A stretch of 8,880 nucleotides of DNA from Acidimicrobiia bacterium (GTDB lineage Bacteria > Actinomycetota > Acidimicrobiia > Spongiisociales > UBA5794): NCBI GenBank assembly GCA_029934555.1, contig JAOZMA010000079.1, forward strand, positions 1-8,880, in the 5' to 3' direction. The notes below the pieces were generated by a model that saw nothing but the letters and a program-made list of their open reading frames with translations, was not told the origin of the DNA and did no database searches. The stretch's first letter is position 1; the number at the start of each line of letters is the position of its first letter. Both the position numbers and the translations under genes were made by a program. Positions 7,211 through 8,880 of this stretch are shown one piece after another.

Positions 7211-8803
7211 GTGACCGACCGGGAGCGCACGGACGAGCAGGCGGTCGACCAATCTGCCGAAGAGGAAGCCCCGCCGCCCAAGAAGTCGAAGTTCAGCTTC
7301 CCGACGGCATTGACGGTGTTGGCGATCGTCCTGTTGGTGGTGTGGATCGCAGCGTTTTTCATCCCTTCCGGCGTCTACGAGATGGACGAGAGCGGATCCC
7401 CCATCCCGGGTTCGTATCAGGAGATCCCGTCGTGCAACGATGTCGGCGACGACACGCTGTGTGTCGACAAGACACCGCTCACGATGTTCCAGAATCTGTG
7501 GGTTGCAACGCCGAACGGTCTGTACGGCATCGAAGACGGAGAGGGCACCGTCCAGGCATACAACGAAGGGTTCCTGTTCGGCTCAGCAGAGATCTTCCTC
7601 TTCGTACTCGTGATGGGTGCGTTCATCTCCGTCACCATGAAGACGGGGGCCATCGAGTTAGGCATCAAGCGGTTAGCGCTCCGGTTCCGCAACAGCCCGA
7701 CATGGCTCATCGTCATCCTGATGACCGTGTTCGCCCTGGGAGGAACCACCTACGGCATGTGGGAGGAGACGCTCGGGTTCTACACGCTGATGGTCGCCCT
7801 CGTGATCGCCATGGGGTTCGATCGGATGGTCGGTGTCGCGATCATCTTCCTCGGAGCGGGTACCGGTGTCTTAGCCTCGACGGTGAACCCGTTCGCTACC
7901 GGTGTGGCGTCGGATGCGGCCGACATCGGGATCGGTGACGGACTCCCGCTGCGTGTCGTCATGTGGCTGGTGTTGGTCACCATCGCCATCTTGTACGTCC
8001 TGCGATATGCCAACCGGGTGAAGAAGGATCACTCGAAATCGATCGTCGGTTTCGACATCGACGTCGAACCGGAGGAAGAGGCCGGGGATGTCCCGAAGAT
8101 GTCGAAGCGCCAGACCTGGTCTCTCGTCGTCTTCGGACTGGCATTCGTCATCATGATCTATGGCTTCATCCCATGGAACGACCTGTGGCAGCAGTTCTTC
8201 GGCAAGGACTTCCCGCTGCCGACCATGGCCGACTTCCTCGGTGACTTCTACTTCACCGAAGCCTCGATGCTGTTCATCGTCGCGGCAGTGATCATCGGGG
8301 TCATCGGCGGTCTCGGAGAGAAGGGAACCGTCAACGCAATGGTTGCCGGAGGCGCGGACTTCCTCAGCGCAGCACTCGTGATCGTCGTAGCCCGGGCCAT
8401 CACCATCATCATGAAGAACACATTCATCATCGACACGATCCTGGACTGGATGGAAGGTATCGTCACCGGAACGTCGAGCATCGTGTTCGCCGAGTTGGCG
8501 TTCCTCGTCAACATTCCGATCGCATTCCTCGTTCCATCGTCGTCGGGACACGCCGCGCTGGTGATGCCGATCATCGCCCCGCTGGCAGACTTCGCGGGTG
8601 TCGCTCGGTCGCTCTCCGTCACCGGATACCAGTCGGCGTCAGGCCTGGTGAACCTCATCACACCCACGTCTGCGGTGCTGATGGGTGGTCTGGCGCTTGG
8701 GAAGATCGGCTACGACAAGTACCTGAAATTCGTCGCCCCGTACCTCGGAATCGTGTTCGTCGCCGTCATGGTGTTCATGGCCGTCGGCACGCTGTTCAAC
8801 TGA
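7211..8803 (+). CDS. YfcC/ArcD-type antiporter, probable arginine/ornithine exchanger
   Basis: Polytopic membrane protein of 530 residues, with about twelve hydrophobic segments. A charged, proline-containing cytoplasmic N-terminus (1-29) precedes the first membrane span (about 31-51). The YfcC-family start motif FIPSGVYE (50-57) and PGSYQEIP follow. The long extracytoplasmic loop after it holds two cysteines, C75 and C84, which could form a disulfide. A charged cytoplasmic linker (about 268-300) divides two halves. The second half ends with the family hallmarks VPSSSGHAALVMPIIAPLAD (441-460) and ITPTSAVLMGG (483-493). YfcC-like proteins are often labelled C4-dicarboxylate carriers, but the ArcD proteins of streptococcal deiminase operons belong to the same group. 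Divergence from arcA and a 23-bp gap to arcB make arginine/ornithine exchange the best reading. The GTG start at 7211 is supported by GGGAGG five bases upstream. Family is clear; substrate is inferred from context. Confidence 0.9.
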   Translation: MTDRERTDEQAVDQSAEEEAPPPKKSKFSFPTALTVLAIVLLVVWIAAFFIPSGVYEMDESGSPIPGSYQEIPSCNDVGDDTLCVDKTPLTMFQNLWVATPNGLYGIEDGEGTVQAYNEGFLFGSAEIFLFVLVMGAFISVTMKTGAIELGIKRLALRFRNSPTWLIVILMTVFALGGTTYGMWEETLGFYTLMVALVIAMGFDRMVGVAIIFLGAGTGVLASTVNPFATGVASDAADIGIGDGLPLRVVMWLVLVTIAILYVLRYANRVKKDHSKSIVGFDIDVEPEEEAGDVPKMSKRQTWSLVVFGLAFVIMIYGFIPWNDLWQQFFGKDFPLPTMADFLGDFYFTEASMLFIVAAVIIGVIGGLGEKGTVNAMVAGGADFLSAALVIVVARAITIIMKNTFIIDTILDWMEGIVTGTSSIVFAELAFLVNIPIAFLVPSSSGHAALVMPIIAPLADFAGVARSLSVTGYQSASGLVNLITPTSAVLMGGLALGKIGYDKYLKFVAPYLGIVFVAVMVFMAVGTLFN

Positions 8804-8826
8804 GATCAACAAGAAAGGAAGTCGTC

Positions 8827-8880
8827 ATGGCGTACAACTTGAGGAATCGGAGTTTTGTCAAGGAGTTGGATTTCACTCCG
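8827..8880 (+). CDS. arcB: Ornithine carbamoyltransferase, N-terminal fragment (cut by window end)
   Basis: Only 18 codons are visible, reading MAYNLRNRSFVKELDFTP. This closely matches the characteristic start of ornithine carbamoyltransferases (an M-A-x-N-L-R-N-R-x-F pattern followed by LDFTP), which are normally about 330 residues. The enzyme interconverts citrulline plus phosphate with ornithine plus carbamoyl phosphate. Beside arcA and an ArcD-type antiporter the catabolic direction is expected, so arcB is preferred over anabolic argF. The ATG follows AAAGGAAG (8814-8821) with five bases of spacing, and the gene lies 23 bases after the antiporter stop with no terminator between, so the two are probably co-transcribed. 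Confidence 0.85.
   Translation, partial: MAYNLRNRSFVKELDFTP

Overview
The window is G+C-rich (roughly 60 % by eye), densely coded and has short intergenic gaps. It reads as bacterial chromosome from a high-G+C lineage, most likely an actinobacterium, possibly Acidimicrobiia-like. That placement rests on codon style, several GTG starts, a large cyclase-ATPase-TPR protein and an actinobacterial-looking arginine deiminase. It is inference from sequence character, not from a marker gene. I see no rRNA, tRNA, CRISPR array, insertion sequence or phage gene.

Left part (about 48-3944, minus strand): one very large gene encodes a soluble adenylyl-cyclase-type signalling protein. It has two class III cyclase domains in tandem, then an AAA/STAND-type P-loop ATPase, then a long TPR-like helical C-terminus. 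This is the domain order of mammalian soluble adenylyl cyclase (ADCY10). The catalytic residues are split between the two domains in the same way, giving one predicted composite active site. The last codons of a convergent plus-strand gene may lie at positions 1-44.

Middle part (4094-5638, plus strand): an NhaC-family secondary transporter starts divergently from the cyclase gene across a 149-bp gap. It ends facing the arginine deiminase gene across a 98-bp gap that holds a strong G+C-rich hairpin, probably a shared bidirectional terminator.

Right part (5737-8880): an arginine deiminase locus. arcA (minus strand; the correct start is a GTG at 6969, well inside the longest open frame) diverges across a 241-bp regulatory gap from a plus-strand pair. 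That pair is a YfcC/ArcD-type membrane antiporter (7211-8803) followed 23 bp later by the first 18 codons of ornithine carbamoyltransferase (arcB), cut by the window edge. Together they would import arginine in exchange for ornithine, hydrolyse it to citrulline and ammonia, and phosphorolyse citrulline to carbamoyl phosphate and ornithine. The carbamate kinase that completes the ATP-yielding pathway is not in view and would be expected to the right. The NhaC-type protein may contribute ion or pH balance or another amino-acid or amine exchange. No sequence evidence ties the cyclase to arginine catabolism beyond adjacency.
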